Shown here: positions 9,607 to 19,936 of the stretch, one piece after another | Position numbering within the stretch: the first letter of the stretch is position 1 | How the letters are laid out: every line of letters begins with the position of its first letter | Assembly (NCBI GenBank): GCA_019359505.1 | Contig: JAHHHD010000011.1 | Coordinates: 62,001 to 126,000, forward strand | Source of the DNA: Drouetiella hepatica Uher 2000/2452 | GTDB taxonomy: Bacteria > Cyanobacteriota > Cyanobacteriia > Elainellales > Elainellaceae | Direction: 5' to 3' | Length of the DNA stretch: 64,000 nt | Translations under genes and position numbers: made by a program | Notes under the pieces: model-generated | What the model was told of the DNA's origin: nothing | The model's database searches: none | Seen by the model: only the letters and a program-made list of their open reading frames with translations

Positions 9607-10023
9607 TTAAGCTTGTCCGCGAGCATAGTCATCTTGGAAACGAATAATGTCATCTTCGCCTAGATATTCGCCGTTCTGAACTTCAATCAAAATCAGAGGA
9701 ATCACACCGGGATTTTCCAGGCGGTGCTGAGTACAGGCAGGCACATAGGTAGACTGATTGCAGAACAGCAGCTTTTCTTGCTCGCCACAGGTGACTTTTG
9801 CCGTGCCGCAAACGACAATCCAGTGTTCGCTGCGGTGGTGGTGCATTTGTAGGCTGAGGCGATGTCCAGGCTTCACCTCAATTCGCTTAATTTTATAGCC
9901 TGGTGCTTCTTCTAAAATTGTGAAAGATCCCCAAGGACGAAGTTCTGTTGCGGCTACGCCTTGAAGCATAGGATTCGTTAACGTGAGAGCAGAGGCTTGA
10001 GGTGCTTCTTTCGATTGAGCCAT
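9607..10023 (-). CDS. cupin, mannose-6-phosphate isomerase type II C-domain like
   Basis: The 138-residue protein matches the cupin domain found at the C-terminus of bifunctional ManC/AlgA enzymes: RPWGSFTILEE, then KIKRIEVKPGHRLSLQMHHHRSEHWIVVCGTA and STYVPACTQHRLENPG. The His cluster and Glu (HHHRSEHW) are the expected metal ligands. It is a free-standing isomerase-like domain, common in cyanobacteria, probably acting in mannose or nucleotide-sugar metabolism. The ATG at 10023 has AAGGAGA six bases upstream and is preferred over a longer frame from 10083. The neighbouring phosphodiester glycosidase also suggests a polysaccharide context, but the spacing does not require one operon. Confidence 0.88.
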   Translation of the reverse strand: MAQSKEAPQASALTLTNPMLQGVAATELRPWGSFTILEEAPGYKIKRIEVKPGHRLSLQMHHHRSEHWIVVCGTAKVTCGEQEKLLFCNQSTYVPACTQHRLENPGVIPLILIEVQNGEYLGEDDIIRFQDDYARGQA

Positions 10024-10329
10024 GATAGTTTCTCCTTGAGAGGTGTAGAACGAAATCTTAGTCAACGAACTTCTGGTTTTCAAACCGACTTGCTTGAGAA
10101 ATAGGAATTCGGCGGTTAAATCAGGCGGTTAATTAGATTTAGTCAAATCGTTTTGGTCAATCATTCCGTCAATTCGATTAGATGCAGTCGTTACGGTAGG
10201 TGAAGAGACCTCAGCCAACATAACAAAATCAACTCTGCTTCCGTCATCCAGCTAGCTCAAACAGGGGAATTTATACTCACTCTTCACAGGAGCCGATCGT
10301 TTTTCAGAATAGCTTTAATTTTGAGAGAG

Positions 10330-12246
10330 TTACTGACTAGAGCGAACAAACACGCCAATGCCGTTGTGAACACGGGCAGCCGCGTTATTGGGGCGATCGA
10401 GCAGTTGTCCTCCCAAATAGAGTGTAGTCGAGCTACCCCCATCCAGATTGAGCGCATGGACGAATCCCATTTGCTGCATCAGCTGCGCAGTGTCTGCCAG
10501 AGAGGGGCCAAGACCCCCCACGCGATTGTGAAGGGTAACCAGCACTAGGTTTCCCGTTGCCGTGGTGGCGATCGCACTTCGAGGAGCAGATTGCTGAATG
10601 AAAGCCGTTGAAAATTTCTCTGCTTCAGCATTCAAGACAATCTGACGATTTTGCATCAGCAGTGGTCCGGCTCCTACAACTTCAGAATACTGGCTAAACT
10701 CAGAGGGCTGAGTCACGGTATGGATCTGGATTGAGGTGCCGATCGCTAGAGCCTTAGCAATCTCGGCATTGGCACGGACTGCCAGCAGATAGCCATCTAC
10801 CGGGATGGGCACAGTCGTCTGTCCGGCTGTAGCGGCATGGCGCTGGTCAACCACCTGCTGGTTACGCACCGTTACCAGCACTTCGTCATCCAGAATAGAC
10901 TTGTAGTCTGCTCCCCACTCCCGCGTGTAGCGACAGATGCCTGCCCCCACATAACCGCTGTTGAGCGAGAGAATGGGAAAATTGCCTACAGGCCGATCGG
11001 CTCTAGAAAGCGCCGCTGTTTCCAACAGACTGAGATGTCCAACTGTACTCTCTCCAGAAGGATTCCAGGCGATCGCCCCTCGATTAAGAATTGGGCTAGA
11101 AATCCAGTGGTTATCCGAGCGAATTGCCCCCAAGGGCATCTGCGTGTTGCGGTTAAAGAACCCAGCGTTGATTGCCGCCGCTGCCCGGTTGCTCTGGGCG
11201 ATTGCTAACAGCGGTGTCGTGCCCGTAACTGCCGACGCATTGCCCAGGATAGGTTTCAGCGATACGCCGGGTTGACGCGGATCAATTTCTAAAGAAGTGA
11301 CAGGAAACCTTGCTGCGCCCAGGGAAACCATCTGCTGCCGCCAGCGAATGCCCGGTGCCCATTGGATATCGCGTTCTGTCATGAAGTCAGGACGGACATC
11401 TATCAGCAGTCGAGGGGGGTTGTTGATCGACCAGACATGGGGGCGCAGGTCGTCTGGCAAGCCGACACGGATGAGGGTACGATCGCCGCTCTGTTCCGCT
11501 TTAATTGACTGAAGCAGATTGCCCGATCGCGGCATAAACTTTTGCAGCACTGCCGAATCAGCTTTGGCGTCAAGCGTGATAATTGCCTCACCAAGCCGTT
11601 CAGAAACTTGCCAGGGCGTGGGTTTATCCAAATCAATGGCAATGCGATCGCCCCAGCTTTGGCGACCTTGGCGCACCTGCATGACTTGGGCGATCGGCGT
11701 AGAAATTCGCAGGGTCGATTGGCTAGTTTGCACCTGCCAACCATAGCGTTGCGCTAGATCTGTAATGTTGAGGTAGCGATATTGCCCGGTGAGCCAGGTG
11801 GCAAGCGAGAAGGGATTCTGGGTATCAGAAAACCAGGTAACAGGCTGTTGAGCCGCATCGACAGTGCTGAGCAAATCCACACCAAAGGCTTGCATCAGTC
11901 CAGCATCCGAAATTCCTATCTGCTGCTGCCTCTGACTCCAGGCGGCTGATAGCGTACGTCCATTCAGCATGATTTGTCCACCCTGCTGGCTCAACGGCAT
12001 CACGGACTGCGCCAGCGTCGGCACCCAAGATGCGCTCAAAACCGCAGGTTGAGACAGGGCTGGCTTGGCGCTGAGGTGCTGCCGAGTCAGGTAAAGTGCG
12101 CCAATGAGAAGAGACGCGACCAGGAAAATCCGCAATTGAGAGAATGCCTGAGAGAAGGGGCGATGAGAACGACGATGACGCGATCGCCGCCCTCTGCGAA
12201 TACGACTACTAACCACAGATATGCTGAGTCTGATGATGGTGGGCAA
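10330..12246 (-). CDS. exported phosphodiester glycosidase family protein
   Basis: The C-terminal third carries the NAGPA-type phosphodiester glycosidase domain (NAGFFNRNTQMPLGAIRSD, then MGFVHALNLDGGSSTTLYLGG and NGIGVFV), linked to exopolysaccharide and cell-surface glycan processing. An Arg-rich N-terminus is followed by one membrane helix near residues 38-57 (LRIFLVASLLIGALYL), so it is probably anchored facing the periplasm. The middle (residues 150-300) has beta-strand repeats resembling AMIN/copper-amine-oxidase-like regions. The frame begins at TTG 12246 without a good ribosome binding site. GTG 12216 is an alternative, so the exact start is uncertain. Confidence 0.88.
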   Translation of the reverse strand: MPTIIRLSISVVSSRIRRGRRSRHRRSHRPFSQAFSQLRIFLVASLLIGALYLTRQHLSAKPALSQPAVLSASWVPTLAQSVMPLSQQGGQIMLNGRTLSAAWSQRQQQIGISDAGLMQAFGVDLLSTVDAAQQPVTWFSDTQNPFSLATWLTGQYRYLNITDLAQRYGWQVQTSQSTLRISTPIAQVMQVRQGRQSWGDRIAIDLDKPTPWQVSERLGEAIITLDAKADSAVLQKFMPRSGNLLQSIKAEQSGDRTLIRVGLPDDLRPHVWSINNPPRLLIDVRPDFMTERDIQWAPGIRWRQQMVSLGAARFPVTSLEIDPRQPGVSLKPILGNASAVTGTTPLLAIAQSNRAAAAINAGFFNRNTQMPLGAIRSDNHWISSPILNRGAIAWNPSGESTVGHLSLLETAALSRADRPVGNFPILSLNSGYVGAGICRYTREWGADYKSILDDEVLVTVRNQQVVDQRHAATAGQTTVPIPVDGYLLAVRANAEIAKALAIGTSIQIHTVTQPSEFSQYSEVVGAGPLLMQNRQIVLNAEAEKFSTAFIQQSAPRSAIATTATGNLVLVTLHNRVGGLGPSLADTAQLMQQMGFVHALNLDGGSSTTLYLGGQLLDRPNNAAARVHNGIGVFVRSSQ

Positions 12247-13094
12247 AAGTGGGGTAAATATAAGCGGGGCAAATTTAATCCAGGCAAATTAAGCCCAGAT
12301 CCTCTTCAGAATTCCTCAAACTTAAGGCTTCTGCCGAGGGATTTTCACAAATCGTTAACCGAAAGTTCCTCAATTGCTTCAAGAAAATTGGGCTGCTAGT
12401 GCAACTTTTGCTACAGAAATTTTGCTTGGGCTGGAGGTCTGATGGAATCTGAATGAAATAAAAAGCTTTGCGTTACAGTCTCCCCAAGACTTTCATGACT
12501 AGATACTCTGTGAAATTTGTCCAATACTTGTTCAAATAACAGATCCAATACAGGTTCAGTACCCGTCTAGGGATTGTCAACGCGATACACTTTCTATAAG
12601 ATCCTTACTCTGACCTTAGATTAACCCTAGACCTTGATAAAGCTTTTCTGGCAAAAACGCTTTTCAGGACTCTTCTCAAAACTGTAGTTTTTGCGATCGC
12701 GACTCAAAAGCTTTCGAGATGACTAGCTTCCGAGATTGCTAAAGCTAGGGGTTGAGGATTAAGACTCCTACCGAGCAAAGTCTACCAGTCTCAGCGCCTA
12801 TGGGTTTCGGGTTTCTAGCTAGGAGCAAGGGCTGTGCCCATTTAGCCTCGATCCTATCGCTTCGTAACAGATGAGTCGGAATTTTCTACTTCTCGCAACT
12901 TATTCTTCAGCAAGGAGGCAGATCAGTCTCAGGGCAGTTAGGGGTTGACGGGGTTAAGGGTTGACAGGATTAAGGATCGATAGTGGAAGAGCCATACAGA
13001 AGAGCCATACAAAAGAGCCACATGAATGATTATTTGAAAATTTCTAGCCCTTAAGTTTCAAGCAAATTAATTTCTATCCATTTTCAACGATCAC
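12247..13094. other. 848-bp spacer upstream of glsF
   Basis: It is the divergent spacer between the glycosidase and glsF and must contain the glsF promoter. Short direct repeats occur near its right end: ggttgac.gg.ttaagg twice at 12943-12975 and a 13-bp unit around agagccatac three times at 12988-13021. I looked for the NtcA motif GTA-N8-TAC and saw no convincing match. No gene is supported. Confidence 0.55.
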
Positions 13095-16000
13095 ATGAAT
13101 CGATTTAATAGCGGGAGCAATGAGAGCGTGAGTCAGGACATACAAAAGCATCAAGAGAGGCATCAAGAAAGTCATCAAGACAATCAAGAATCAAGGGCAG
13201 GATTTGCAGGACAGCCTTGGTTGGTAGAAGAACGCGATGCTTGCGGCGTAGGTTTCATTGCCGACCTTCAGGGACGTGCCAGCCATAGCATTATTGCCAA
13301 AGCATTGCCTGCTCTTACCTGCATGGAGCATCGGGGTGGCTGTAGCGCCGATCGCGATTCTGGTGATGGCGCAGGCATCATGACCGCCGTACCCTGGGAT
13401 TTATTGAGCCATTGGCTACAGGCACAAGGCATTACGCCTCCCCCAGTTGAGCAGATGGGCGTGGGCATGATTTTCTTGCCTCAATCTGTAGAGGCAGCTG
13501 ACCTGTCTCGTAAGATTGTGGAAAATGTCCTGGCAGAGTCTAACCTAACAGTGCTGGGTTGGCGTAAGGTGCCTATCAAGCCCGAGGTGCTGGGTCTTCA
13601 GGCAAGAGAAAATCAGCCTCAGATTGAACAGGTCTTAGTGCATTCTGCCGAGGTGACTGGAGAGGCGCTGGAGCAGTTGCTCTACTGGAACCGCAAGCGG
13701 GTAAAATCAGCCGTGAGCGCCGCCCCTGAGAAGCTTTCTGGACTGCCAGATTTTTACGTCTGCTCTTTTTCGACCCGAACGATCGTTTACAAAGGCATGG
13801 TGCGATCGGAAATCCTAGGGCAGTTTTACGAAGACCTGATCAATCCGGCTTACACCAGCCCGTTTGTCATCTACCATCGCCGTTTCAGCACTAACACCAT
13901 GCCCAAGTGGCATTTGGCACAGCCGATGCGCTACCTGGGGCACAACGGCGAAATTAACACGCTGTTGGGCAACATCAACTGGATGCGGGCGCGAGAAGCC
14001 GATCTGGAGCTGCCCTTCTGGGGCGATCGCCTAGAAGATCTGAAGCCTGTAGTTAATGACCAGCTCAGCGATTCTGCCAACCTGGACAACGCCATGGAGC
14101 TTTTGGTGCATTCGGGTCGCAGTCCGCTAGAGGCGATGATGATTATGGTGCCGGAAGCCTATCTAAATCAGCCAGATTTGGCCGACCACCCCGAAATCGT
14201 AGATTTTTATGAATACTACAGCGGCATTCAGGAGCCTTGGGATGGCCCAGCGCTGCTAGTTTTTAGCGATGGCAAAATTGTGGGTTCCACGCTCGATCGC
14301 AACGGGCTACGTCCAGCTCGATACCTCATCACCCGTGACGGGCTGGTTGTCCTCGCTTCTGAGGCAGGTGTAGTCGATATTCCCGAAGAAGACATTATCG
14401 AGAAGGGACGGCTAGGTCCTGGACAAGCGATCGCCGTTGACTTGGAAAACCACGAAGTCTTGAAGAACTGGGAGATCAAGCAGCGCGTCGCCAGTGTCCG
14501 TCCCTATGGTCAGTGGCTGCAAGACAACCGCCAAACGCTGGAGCCGCAGCCCTACGCCGATGCCGCCCAGATGCCGCAAGACGTTCTGCTGCGCCAGCAA
14601 ACCGCCTTCGGCTACACCACCGAAGATGTGGAGATGATCATTGAAGACATGGCATCTCAGGGCAAAGAGCCAACTTTCTGCATGGGAGATGACATTCCTT
14701 TAGCGGTGCTGTCAGACAAGCCTCGGCTGCTATACGACTACTTCAAGCAGCGGTTTGCTCAGGTCACGAATCCGCCGATCGATCCTCTGCGCGAAAGCCT
14801 AGTAATGTCGCTAGTGACGCAGTTGGGCAAGCGGGGCAATTTGCTGGAGGCTAAACCGGAACATGCCCATTTGTTGAAGCTGCAAACGCCTGTGCTAAAC
14901 GATGGCGATCTGGAGCAGATTCGTCAGTCGGGCTTTGAAACGGCAGACCTATCGACGCTGTTTAGCATCGCAGAGGGTTCGATCGGGCTTCAGGAAGCCG
15001 TCAACAGCCTTTGTCAGGCGGCTACCGCAGCCGTGCGTGAAGGCAAGCAGGTGCTGATTTTGAGCGATCGCCTCAGCCTTACCCATGAGCCAACTGTACT
15101 CAGCACTGACCTCAGCTACATTCCGCCGATGCTGGCGGTGGGTGCAGTTCACCATCATCTAATTCGCCAGGGTCTACGGATGCGGGCTTCGATCGTCATT
15201 GACACCGCACAATGCTGGAGTACGCATCATTTCGCCTGTCTGCTAGGTTTTGGTGCTAGCGCCGTTTCGCCCTACCTCGCCTGGGAAACTGTGCGGCACT
15301 GGTGGGCAGACAACAAAACCCAGAGCATGATGGAGCGAGGCAAACTCGACAAGGTGAGCCTGACAGGAGCACAGTACAACTACCGCAAGGCCATTGAGGG
15401 TGGTCTGCTCAAGATCCTCTCGAAGATGGGCATCTCGCTGTTGTCGAGCTATCAGGGGGCACAGATTTTTGAGGCGATCGGCATTGGCACCGACCTGCTG
15501 AATCTGGCGTTCACAGGCACGGCATCCCGGTTGGGTGGTCTGAGCGTTACCGATCTGGCAAAGGAAGTGTTGATCCTGCACAGCCGCGCTTTTCCAGAAC
15601 TGGCGGCTCGGAAGCTGGAAAACTTTGGCTTTTTTAACTACAAGCCCGGTGGCGAACACCACATGAACAGCCCCGAAATGTCAAAGCTGTTGCACAAAGC
15701 GGTTGCCGACCAAAGCTTTGATCACTATGCGCTGTACCAGAAATACATGGAAGGTCGTCCCCTGACGGCGCTACGCGACCTGCTGGACTTGAAGAACGAT
15801 CGCCCTTCGATCCCGGTTGAGGAAGTCGAGCCTGTGGAAGAAATCGTCAAGCGTTTCTGTACAGGAGCCATGTCGCTGGGTTCGCTGTCCCGCGAGGCGC
15901 ATGAGACGCTGGCGGTGGCGATGAACCGTCTGGGCGGCAAGTCGAACTGCGGTGAGGGGGGTGAAGATCCGCTGCGCTATGTCCCGATCGACGATGTGGA

Positions 16001-17801
16001 ATCCGGACGTTCAGCCAAGTTTCCCCATCTCAAGGCGTTGCGAAACGGCGACACCGCTAACTCTGTGATCAAACAGGTGGCATCCGGTCGATTTGGGGTC
16101 ACGCCCGAATATCTCATGAGCGGCAAACAGCTCGAAATCAAGATGGCTCAGGGCGCAAAGCCCGGTGAAGGCGGTCAGCTTCCCGGCAAGAAGGTCAGTC
16201 CTTACATTGCTATGCTGCGTCGATCGAAACCGGGCGTGACGCTGATCTCACCGCCGCCCCATCACGACATCTACTCGATCGAAGACTTGGCACAACTCAT
16301 CTTTGATCTCCATCAGATCAATCCGGTGGCAAAAGTCTCGGTGAAGCTGGTGGCAGAGGTGGGTATTGGCACGATCGCTGCCGGGGTTGCCAAAGCCAAT
16401 GCCGACATCATCCAGATCTCTGGACATGACGGCGGCACAGGGGCATCTCCCCTTAGCTCGATCAAACATGCGGGTGTGCCTTGGGAGCTAGGCTTGACCG
16501 AAGTACATCGCGTTTTGATGGAAAACAAATTGCGCGATCGCGTCCTTCTCCGAGCCGATGGTGGCATGAAAACAGGTTGGGATGTCGTGATGGCGGCGCT
16601 AATGGGTGCAGAAGAATATGGCTTTGGCTCTGTGTCGATGATTGCAGAAGGCTGTATCATGGCGCGAATCTGCCACACCAACAACTGCCCAGTTGGCGTA
16701 GCCACTCAGCAGGAAAAACTGCGGCAGCGCTTTACCGGAACGCCGGAGCATGTGGTCAATTTCTTCTACTTTGTGGCGGAAGAGGTGCGATCGCTCCTGG
16801 CGCGGTTGGGCTACCGATCGCTGAAAGATATCGTTGGCAGAGCCGATCTGCTGAAGGAGCGGGAAGTCAAGATTGCCAAAACCCATTCCCTTAATCTGGA
16901 TTGCTTGACCCGTTTACCAGATACTCGCACAGATCGCTCCTGGCTAGAGCATCAGGAGGTTCATAGCAACGGCAATGTATTGGATGATGAGATTCTGGCA
17001 AATCCCATCATTCAGGCAGCGATTCAAGAGCAGGGTACCGCCGAACTTTCTGTAGCCATGGTCAATACCGATCGCTCTGTGGCGACCCGCGTGTCAGGCG
17101 CGATCGCCAAGACCTACGGAGACACTGGATTTGGCGGACACATCACCCTCAATTTTCAAGGTTCAGCAGGTCAGAGCTTTGGGGCATTTTTGCTGCCCTG
17201 CATGACGCTGACCCTAGAGGGCGAGGCAAATGATTACGTGGGTAAAGGGATGCACGGTGGCGAAATCATCATTCGTCCGTCTGTCCAAGTCACCTACGAT
17301 CCGGCAGAAAATGTCATCATCGGCAACACCTGTCTTTACGGCGCAACGGGGGGCACTCTGTTTGCTAGAGGGCAGGCTGGCGAGCGCTTTGCGGTACGCA
17401 ATTCCTTTGGCAAAGCGGTAATTGAGGGCACAGGTGATCACTGCTGCGAATACATGACGGGCGGTGTGATTGTGGTCTTAGGCAGAGCTGGACGCAACGT
17501 TGGCGCAGGCATGACGGGTGGTTTGGCGTACTTCCTCGACGAAGACGGCAGTTTCCCCACCAAAGTCAATCCTGAGATTGTCAAGGTACAGCGCGTCGTT
17601 GCGACAGCAGGTGAACAGCAGCTTCAGGAGCTAATCCAAGCTCATGCCCAGAAAACCGGAAGTGCCAAGGCTCAGCAGATTCTCGATTGCTGGTCGGAGT
17701 ATCTTCCCAAGTTTTGGCAGGTTGTACCGCCTTCGGAAGCTGAAAGCCCTGAGGCGAACCCCAATGTCTTGACAGAAAAGGTTCTGAGTTCAGTGCAGTA
17801 G
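13095..17801 (+). CDS. glsF: ferredoxin-dependent glutamate synthase (Fd-GOGAT)
   Basis: The 1568-residue enzyme makes two glutamates from glutamine and 2-oxoglutarate. An N-terminal Gln-rich tail (12-bp DNA repeats) precedes ERDACGVGF, where the Cys becomes the catalytic N-terminus of the amidotransferase domain after cleavage. The FMN domain follows ([36 protein letters not shown]). The three cysteines [15 protein letters not shown] bind the [3Fe-4S] cluster. The beta-helix domain is C-terminal ([19 protein letters not shown]). A loop of about 25 residues between [10 protein letters not shown] and [11 protein letters not shown], absent from NADPH-type GltB, points to ferredoxin as donor. 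ATG 13095 has no clear ribosome binding site. Confidence 0.96.
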   Translation: MNRFNSGSNESVSQDIQKHQERHQESHQDNQESRAGFAGQPWLVEERDACGVGFIADLQGRASHSIIAKALPALTCMEHRGGCSADRDSGDGAGIMTAVPWDLLSHWLQAQGITPPPVEQMGVGMIFLPQSVEAADLSRKIVENVLAESNLTVLGWRKVPIKPEVLGLQARENQPQIEQVLVHSAEVTGEALEQLLYWNRKRVKSAVSAAPEKLSGLPDFYVCSFSTRTIVYKGMVRSEILGQFYEDLINPAYTSPFVIYHRRFSTNTMPKWHLAQPMRYLGHNGEINTLLGNINWMRAREADLELPFWGDRLEDLKPVVNDQLSDSANLDNAMELLVHSGRSPLEAMMIMVPEAYLNQPDLADHPEIVDFYEYYSGIQEPWDGPALLVFSDGKIVGSTLDRNGLRPARYLITRDGLVVLASEAGVVDIPEEDIIEKGRLGPGQAIAVDLENHEVLKNWEIKQRVASVRPYGQWLQDNRQTLEPQPYADAAQMPQDVLLRQQTAFGYTTEDVEMIIEDMASQGKEPTFCMGDDIPLAVLSDKPRLLYDYFKQRFAQVTNPPIDPLRESLVMSLVTQLGKRGNLLEAKPEHAHLLKLQTPVLNDGDLEQIRQSGFETADLSTLFSIAEGSIGLQEAVNSLCQAATAAVREGKQVLILSDRLSLTHEPTVLSTDLSYIPPMLAVGAVHHHLIRQGLRMRASIVIDTAQCWSTHHFACLLGFGASAVSPYLAWETVRHWWADNKTQSMMERGKLDKVSLTGAQYNYRKAIEGGLLKILSKMGISLLSSYQGAQIFEAIGIGTDLLNLAFTGTASRLGGLSVTDLAKEVLILHSRAFPELAARKLENFGFFNYKPGGEHHMNSPEMSKLLHKAVADQSFDHYALYQKYMEGRPLTALRDLLDLKNDRPSIPVEEVEPVEEIVKRFCTGAMSLGSLSREAHETLAVAMNRLGGKSNCGEGGEDPLRYVPIDDVESGRSAKFPHLKALRNGDTANSVIKQVASGRFGVTPEYLMSGKQLEIKMAQGAKPGEGGQLPGKKVSPYIAMLRRSKPGVTLISPPPHHDIYSIEDLAQLIFDLHQINPVAKVSVKLVAEVGIGTIAAGVAKANADIIQISGHDGGTGASPLSSIKHAGVPWELGLTEVHRVLMENKLRDRVLLRADGGMKTGWDVVMAALMGAEEYGFGSVSMIAEGCIMARICHTNNCPVGVATQQEKLRQRFTGTPEHVVNFFYFVAEEVRSLLARLGYRSLKDIVGRADLLKEREVKIAKTHSLNLDCLTRLPDTRTDRSWLEHQEVHSNGNVLDDEILANPIIQAAIQEQGTAELSVAMVNTDRSVATRVSGAIAKTYGDTGFGGHITLNFQGSAGQSFGAFLLPCMTLTLEGEANDYVGKGMHGGEIIIRPSVQVTYDPAENVIIGNTCLYGATGGTLFARGQAGERFAVRNSFGKAVIEGTGDHCCEYMTGGVIVVLGRAGRNVGAGMTGGLAYFLDEDGSFPTKVNPEIVKVQRVVATAGEQQLQELIQAHAQKTGSAKAQQILDCWSEYLPKFWQVVPPSEAESPEANPNVLTEKVLSSVQ

Positions 17802-17811
17802 AGTCTACACA

Positions 17812-17903
17812 TGTAGCAGCCGCTAGGTTTATTAGGACGGGGACATTTATAGTGGGGCGCGAAGCGCCCCACTATAAACCTGAGCAAACTGGCAACAGCC
17901 ATA
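17812..17903 (-). repeat. palindromic element A, copy 2
   Basis: It lies in inverted orientation ten bases after the glsF stop. A perfect stem of 11 bp or more (tagtggggcgc) closes on a GAA triloop. The outer arms match the A family with some changes at the left. Confidence 0.9.
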
Positions 17904-17904
17904 G

Positions 17905-17941
17905 ATCAAAAAAGGGAAGGCACCGCCTTCCCTTTTTTGAT
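17905..17941 (+). terminator. strong bidirectional terminator after glsF
   Basis: A perfect 17-bp inverted repeat with an A run on the left arm, a GC-rich inner stem (gggaaggc) and a T run on the right arm closes on ACC. This is the classic shape of an intrinsic terminator and would work on both strands. Confidence 0.9.
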
Positions 17942-17959
17942 CCAGAGAATTAAACCTAC

Positions 17960-18050
17960 TAGGACTTACGCATTTTTGTTGTGTGTGGTGGGCGCAGCCC
18001 ACCACACACAACAAAAATGCACTACAGCTAGAGGGCTTGCGTAAGTCCTA
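17960..18050. repeat. palindromic element C, copy 1
   Basis: Outer arms taggacttacgca and its inverted copy tgcgtaagtccta enclose a long perfect stem (about 25 bp, gttgtgtgtggtgggc inside) that closes on a GCA triloop. It ends two bases before the stop codon of the convergent small exported protein. Confidence 0.9.
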
Positions 18051-18051
18051 C

Positions 18052-18459
18052 CTACTTAATTACCTCTGCCGCTTTTTCCTTGAGGCTTCGGACACTTTCT
18101 TGAGCACCTACTGAGTACTCTTGTCCAAATTGATTGAACGCCTCTCCTGAATCTCGAATGATATTCTGAACGCGCTCATCTAGCGGTACGCCATCACGAG
18201 CTTCCTGTTCAAATTCCCCCGTTGTTTTGGGTCTTTCAGAATTGCGATCGGTTTCTCGAATTCGTTCACGCATCCGTTCACCCAAAGATTTGTCAGTCTG
18301 CATCTGACTACTATCAGACGCGCTTAAGGCTATAGGGCTAACAGGAGGTAAAGCATAAGCAGCGCTTGAGTAAGCACTCACAAATATGAGCGCAGCGGCT
18401 AAAACTACAGTCAGGCTGCGTCTTAACAAGGAATAGGTGCTGGAAATTAGATTTTTCAT
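18052..18459 (-). CDS. small exported hypothetical protein
   Basis: The 135-residue product begins MKNLISSTYSLLRRSLTVVL, a signal peptide with Arg residues and a hydrophobic core that ends near an AYALP site. The mature part is charged and helical (ERMRERIRETDRN, ERVQNIIRDSG, SVRSLKEKAAEVIK). I start at ATG 18459 because GGAG lies four bases upstream; a longer frame starts at 18492. It resembles in style the LEA-like exported protein at 35663-36100, but I see no clear homology. Location is probably periplasm or thylakoid lumen. Function is unknown. Confidence 0.7.
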   Translation of the reverse strand: MKNLISSTYSLLRRSLTVVLAAALIFVSAYSSAAYALPPVSPIALSASDSSQMQTDKSLGERMRERIRETDRNSERPKTTGEFEQEARDGVPLDERVQNIIRDSGEAFNQFGQEYSVGAQESVRSLKEKAAEVIK

Positions 18460-18609
18460 AGACTCCACTACTGGGTTGAGAGATAGGCTCATAGCTAAAA
18501 CATTGCAGTGGCAACCTAAGACTGAGATGCGTTCGGGTAGCCATTGCAGTCCGTTCCCACTACAGTCTTAAGGTAACTAAGACCTACTCCCTTACCCTCT
18601 AGCCAAAGT

Positions 18610-18703
18610 TATAGCTGTTGCCAGTTTGCTGAGGACATTTTGGGTGGGGCGCTTCGCGCCCCACCCAAAATGTCCTCAGCAAACCGCCTTGGCGGTTGCT
18701 ATA
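18610..18703 (+). repeat. palindromic element A, copy 3
   Basis: Terminal TATAGC and GCTATA are intact. The perfect core stem (cattttgggtggggcgc) closes on TTC, the complement of GAA. Its right end abuts element B copy 2. Confidence 0.92.
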
Positions 18704-18803
18704 TGGCATTACGTAATTGAGTTAGGACGAGTTATTTTTTGAGAGCCGCGCGGAGCGCGGCTCTCAAAAAATAACTCGTTGGATCTAAGCGCGTAGCGCT
18801 ATA
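18704..18803 (+). repeat. palindromic element B, copy 2
   Basis: The perfect stem gttattttttgagagccgcgc closes on a GGA triloop. It shares arms with the copies at 9432 and 42788, and follows element A copy 3 with no gap. Confidence 0.92.
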
Positions 18804-18825
18804 TATTCTGGCGGGTTAAAGACTT

Positions 18826-19251
18826 TCAATCGATCGGAATTTCGCGAATCGATTCACCCTCTCTAGAAAAATCTGTGCTGGCTGGCTGAAGATCATTCTC
18901 TCCGAACCAATCGTTGACTTTCTGCTTTGCCATGTCTTTTACGTCGGGCGTAATGCACATCGCCACTGCGCCCAAAGCCGTCACCAACGTGGCTAAATCG
19001 TCAGCATAGCCTGTGACTGGCACAAAGTCAGGTATAAGATCGGTAGGCAAAATGAAGTAAGCCAACGCGGAATAAATCACTGTTTTTGCCCACAGGGGAG
19101 TTTCGGGGCGCTGAGCCGCATAGAGCAGAATGAGCGCCTTCTCAATCACTTCTTTCCCCGCAATTTTGGCAAAATCCCTCAGTTTTTGCCAGAAACCCTG
19201 CTCTAGATCAGCTGCTGAATCTTGCCCTACCGAATCCGAAGTTTCCCTCAT
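18826..19251 (-). CDS. YkvA family (DUF1232) membrane protein
   Basis: The 141-residue protein carries the DUF1232/YkvA signature: a hydrophobic segment followed by YFILPTDLIPDFVPVTGYADD near residues 65-85 and a second hydrophobic segment LATLVTALGAVAMCI. The ILP.DLIPDF..G..DD pattern is diagnostic of the family. The biochemical role of the family is unknown. Start is ATG 19251. The stop is close to a B element. Confidence 0.9.
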   Translation of the reverse strand: MRETSDSVGQDSAADLEQGFWQKLRDFAKIAGKEVIEKALILLYAAQRPETPLWAKTVIYSALAYFILPTDLIPDFVPVTGYADDLATLVTALGAVAMCITPDVKDMAKQKVNDWFGENDLQPASTDFSREGESIREIPID

Positions 19252-19390
19252 CTCGCTCCCATCCCTTTGCTTTCGATTAATTGGGCAGTCCTGGTAAAGT
19301 TGCTAACCCTCAACCTGACCACTTGACCCAATTTAGCCTGTAGCCCAGAGGATCAAAGCTTGCTGAAAGCAGGGATTTTACGAATGCAGG

Positions 19391-19435
19391 AATACGGATT
19401 TCAGATCACCTAGATTTCAGATCACCTAGATTTCA
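19391..19435. repeat. 16-bp direct repeat, nearly three units
   Basis: The unit gatttcagatcaccta occurs twice and a third partial copy (gatttcagatgacc) follows. It lies in the spacer downstream of a minus-strand gene. No dyad is seen. Confidence 0.85.
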
Positions 19436-19450
19436 GATGACCCAGAGCTT

Positions 19451-19882
19451 CTAGCTAGAGCGATCGCGCGAAAATTCAACCGAGTAGCGCTGTCCATCTA
19501 GCAAACCCTTACCGCTAATCTTGTCTGGATTAGCATCTGCGTAGGTAATGCTTAAGATCCCAGAGGCATCGGCGTTGCCCGAACTCTCTACCTGAAGCCT
19601 GCTGTTTTGTCCTTCTAGCAAACGTCCACCCAGCGTTATGCTCCGTCCGTCTTCTAGAAGCAGCACTAGCGTCCGGTTAGACTCACTTCCATATTGGTAG
19701 GAAATACTGGTAATGCGAGCCGCCGATCGCCCTTCCAACAAAAACGTGCCGCTGCCGCGCACCGTATCGGCAGCAGCAGGTTGCACCATTACCACTAAGG
19801 GAGCGATCGCTGCCACTCCCATAAACGCCATTGATGCTAGCCCGTCAAACCCTGCCCAGTCTTGCTTGCGTCCCATATTCAT
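19451..19882 (-). CDS. small exported hypothetical protein, beta-rich
   Basis: A 143-residue protein with a signal-like hydrophobic stretch (SMAFMGVAAIAPLVVMVQPAAA) and a probable cleavage site after AAA near residue 38. The mature part looks all-beta (GSGTFLLEGRSAARITSISYQ, LVLLLEDGRSITLGGRLLEG). It has no cysteine or catalytic motif. Start is ATG 19882, with a second in-frame ATG two codons on. It lies downstream of the ABC transporter pair on the same strand with a spacing of 54 bp, so it could be co-transcribed. Function is unknown. Confidence 0.75.
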   Translation of the reverse strand: MNMGRKQDWAGFDGLASMAFMGVAAIAPLVVMVQPAAADTVRGSGTFLLEGRSAARITSISYQYGSESNRTLVLLLEDGRSITLGGRLLEGQNSRLQVESSGNADASGILSITYADANPDKISGKGLLDGQRYSVEFSRDRSS

Positions 19883-19936
19883 ATCTTAATCTTTAGTCCT
19901 ATTTATCGATTCTACAAAGTTCTGATTTTATTAACT

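Noticed and set aside
12247-13094. NtcA binding site upstream of glsF
   Set aside because: I found only partial matches to GTA-N8-TAC with wrong spacing, so I do not claim a site.
13095-17801. NADPH-type gltB instead of ferredoxin type
   Set aside because: The insert between [10 protein letters not shown] and [11 protein letters not shown] matches the ferredoxin loop, and no small subunit gene gltD is adjacent.
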